From positions 1 through 6,000 of the forward strand of contig JASLXW010000259.1 in NCBI GenBank assembly GCA_030740135.1: DNA of 6,000 bases, read 5' to 3'. Below the pieces are notes generated by a model. It made no database searches. It was given only the letters and a program-made list of their open reading frames with translations, and was not told the origin of the DNA. This document shows positions 4,902 through 6,000 of the stretch, in pieces (the first letter of the stretch is position 1; every line of letters starts with the position of its first letter). Source of the stretch: Nitrospinota bacterium. GTDB taxonomy: Bacteria; UBA8248; JACPRG01. Made by a program: the position numbers and the translations under genes.

Positions 4902-5795
4902 TCAGATATTGAACCAGGGCGTGACCCAGATGTATTTGATGTTGAAGGCGATTCGAAGGAACGCCTTGATGGGCACAGCCATCATGGTCAGGAACAGGAA
5001 CGCCTTCAGGGCGTATCGGGTGATCCCCACGTTTTCGTATCCGCCCGTTTTCATCCGGAAAAGGTACCAGAGGACCCCCAGAAAATAGTAACCCGATACG
5101 AATAAGGCCCCGATGTGGAAAGCCGGGGAAGTCAGAAACGTCTCGACCATCCCGGACGGCTCCATCTTGAAACCGAAGACCGAAGGCAGATCGACGTTCG
5201 TCAAAGCGACAATCTTGTGCGGATCCCACTTCTGGCCCGGGAGGAAGAAGTTCCACCCCGGCCCCCGAAGGAAAACACCGTTGATGATGAGAACGACCCA
5301 AAGGACGCAGAATCCGAACAGGAAGATCAGGACCGCCACCTTGCGCTCGGCGTAGGTGTAATACCCGTTGCCGTTCGGGTTGATGTCCACGTAGGGGATC
5401 ACCATCAGTCCGACGATGATCAAGCTCGGCAAAACCACCCCGGCGATCCAGGGGTCGAAATAGACCAGCATCTCCTGGAGCCCCAGGAAGTACCAGGGGG
5501 CCTTGGAAGGATTCGGGGTCAAGGCGGGGTTGGCCGGCTCCTCGAGCGGCGCGTCGAGTCCGACGGACCAGACCGTGAGCAGAATCATGATCACCAGGCA
5601 GCAGAGAAACTCGATCCGCACCAGATAGGGCCAGACGTGGACCTTGTCCGCCTCCCGCGTCCGCGTCCGCTTGGCGACCCGTAACTGGCCCACCGTCTGC
5701 GCGGCCGGCGACCCTACGGCGTCGGGATTCTGGGGTGGAGGGGCCTGATCCGCCTGATCCTCAGGGTTAACGGGCGCCTTCTTGTCTTTCGCCAT
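4902..5795 (-). CDS. Cytochrome b C-terminal (subunit IV-like) protein of a quinol oxidase complex
   Basis: A 297-residue membrane protein matching the C-terminal half of cytochrome b (subunit IV of b6f), which helps form the quinol-oxidising Qo site. Residues 1-50 are a soluble, Pro/Gln/Asp-rich extension longer than in plant or cyanobacterial subunit IV. Membrane segments lie at about 58-78, 113-135, 153-173, 222-245 and 262-284. The Qo-site region reads NPSKAPWYFLGLQEML at residues 95-110. The family motif PEWY is here APWY, so the usual acidic residue at the second position is Pro. A long loop (about 174-221, with GPGWNFFLPGQKWDPHK) separates helices three and four, and there are two more helices than in a minimal three-helix subunit IV. 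The ATG at 5795 is preceded by GGTGAGG, four nt upstream. It follows the cytochrome b6 gene by 79 nt and precedes the octahaem cytochrome by 30 nt, which indicates one operon. Confidence 0.92.
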   Translation of the reverse strand: MAKDKKAPVNPEDQADQAPPPQNPDAVGSPAAQTVGQLRVAKRTRTREADKVHVWPYLVRIEFLCCLVIMILLTVWSVGLDAPLEEPANPALTPNPSKAPWYFLGLQEMLVYFDPWIAGVVLPSLIIVGLMVIPYVDINPNGNGYYTYAERKVAVLIFLFGFCVLWVVLIINGVFLRGPGWNFFLPGQKWDPHKIVALTNVDLPSVFGFKMEPSGMVETFLTSPAFHIGALFVSGYYFLGVLWYLFRMKTGGYENVGITRYALKAFLFLTMMAVPIKAFLRIAFNIKYIWVTPWFNI

Positions 5796-5874
5796 TCCGC
5801 CTCACCAACCGGGGGAATTCCGTACTGAGCCCCCCCGACAAAGTGGATGCCGAACACAGAGGGTTGGGCCGGTC

Positions 5875-6000
5875 TCAAAGCGGCCCGGAGATCCCCCCGT
5901 CCTTTCGGATGCGCCAAAAATGGACGATCATCAACATGCCGGCCACAATGGGCAGGACGATGCAGTGCAAAACGTAAAACCGCAACAGCGCGGGAGGACC
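5875..6000 (-). CDS. Partial CDS, C-terminus of a cytochrome b6-type protein
   Basis: The last 41 residues of a diheme cytochrome b enter from the right edge and end at TGA (5877-5875). They read [16 protein letters not shown], continue through a hydrophobic helix to [17 protein letters not shown], and stop. The two His, in VLHC and IVHF, are 15 positions apart, the spacing of the fourth-helix haem ligands in b6-type proteins; mitochondrial-type cytochrome b has one residue fewer. The ending [11 protein letters not shown] is close to the classical b6 ending IRKQGISGPL. The protein would bind both b haems and pair with the subunit IV-like protein encoded next, giving a split b6/IV layout. The Rieske gene is not visible and may lie further right. 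Confidence 0.9.
   Translation of the reverse strand, partial: GPPALLRFYVLHCIVLPIVAGMLMIVHFWRIRKDGGISGPL

Noticed and set aside
5811..5836. Five-pair G/C hairpin in the gap between the b6 and subunit IV genes
   Set aside because: Short stem, long loop and no T run; not convincing as a terminator or processing site.

Overview
The window looks like a bacterial chromosome segment of fairly high G+C from a respiratory, probably menaquinone-using Gram-negative lineage. The support is a Rieske/cytochrome b-type quinol oxidase operon whose c-type cytochrome is an octahaem protein, plus a subunit IV homologue with a non-classical Qo motif. I cannot name the taxon. Related gene sets are known from Nitrospirota, NC10, deltaproteobacterial and planctomycete-like groups, but that is a general comparison and not a match made here.

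Left part (1-830), all read on the minus strand. A tRNA-Ala(GGC) gene (712-787) has a plausible promoter at 800-828. After about 300 nt without a gene comes a TTGACA promoter and then a structured leader, which I read as a SAM-binding riboswitch of the SAM-I/SAM-IV superfamily (best fit SAM-IV). It ends in an intrinsic terminator (226-258). About 100 nt further on, a good Shine-Dalgarno and ATG open a reading frame that runs off the left edge (1-123). This is presumably the SAM-regulated gene, but its product is not recognisable from 41 residues.

Middle part (847-2130). 847-1258 has no gene I can support and carries an 18-bp perfect palindrome. Two decayed plus-strand genes follow: a VOC/glyoxalase-fold metalloprotein with two frameshifts and a TGA stop (1259-1794), then a pyridoxamine-phosphate-oxidase-like fragment that loses its family sequence at a G-rich tract (to about 2047). 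Both converge on the operon to the right.

Right part (2136-6000, minus strand), transcribed right to left: the end of a cytochrome b6-type protein (5875-6000), a subunit IV-like cytochrome b C-terminal protein (4902-5795) and a 911-residue octahaem cytochrome c (2136-4871), followed by a candidate terminator. The first two would form the haem-b and quinol-oxidising core. The octahaem protein, with a membrane anchor, a long predicted coiled coil, three multihaem-type sites, five tandem monohaem domains and a nearly pure Asp/Glu tail, would take the place of cytochrome f or c1 and pass electrons from the Rieske protein to periplasmic acceptors. The Rieske gene is not in the window and would be expected further right.

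The most interesting items are the architecture of the octahaem cytochrome, the SAM riboswitch with its shared switching hexamers, and the pair of decayed genes.
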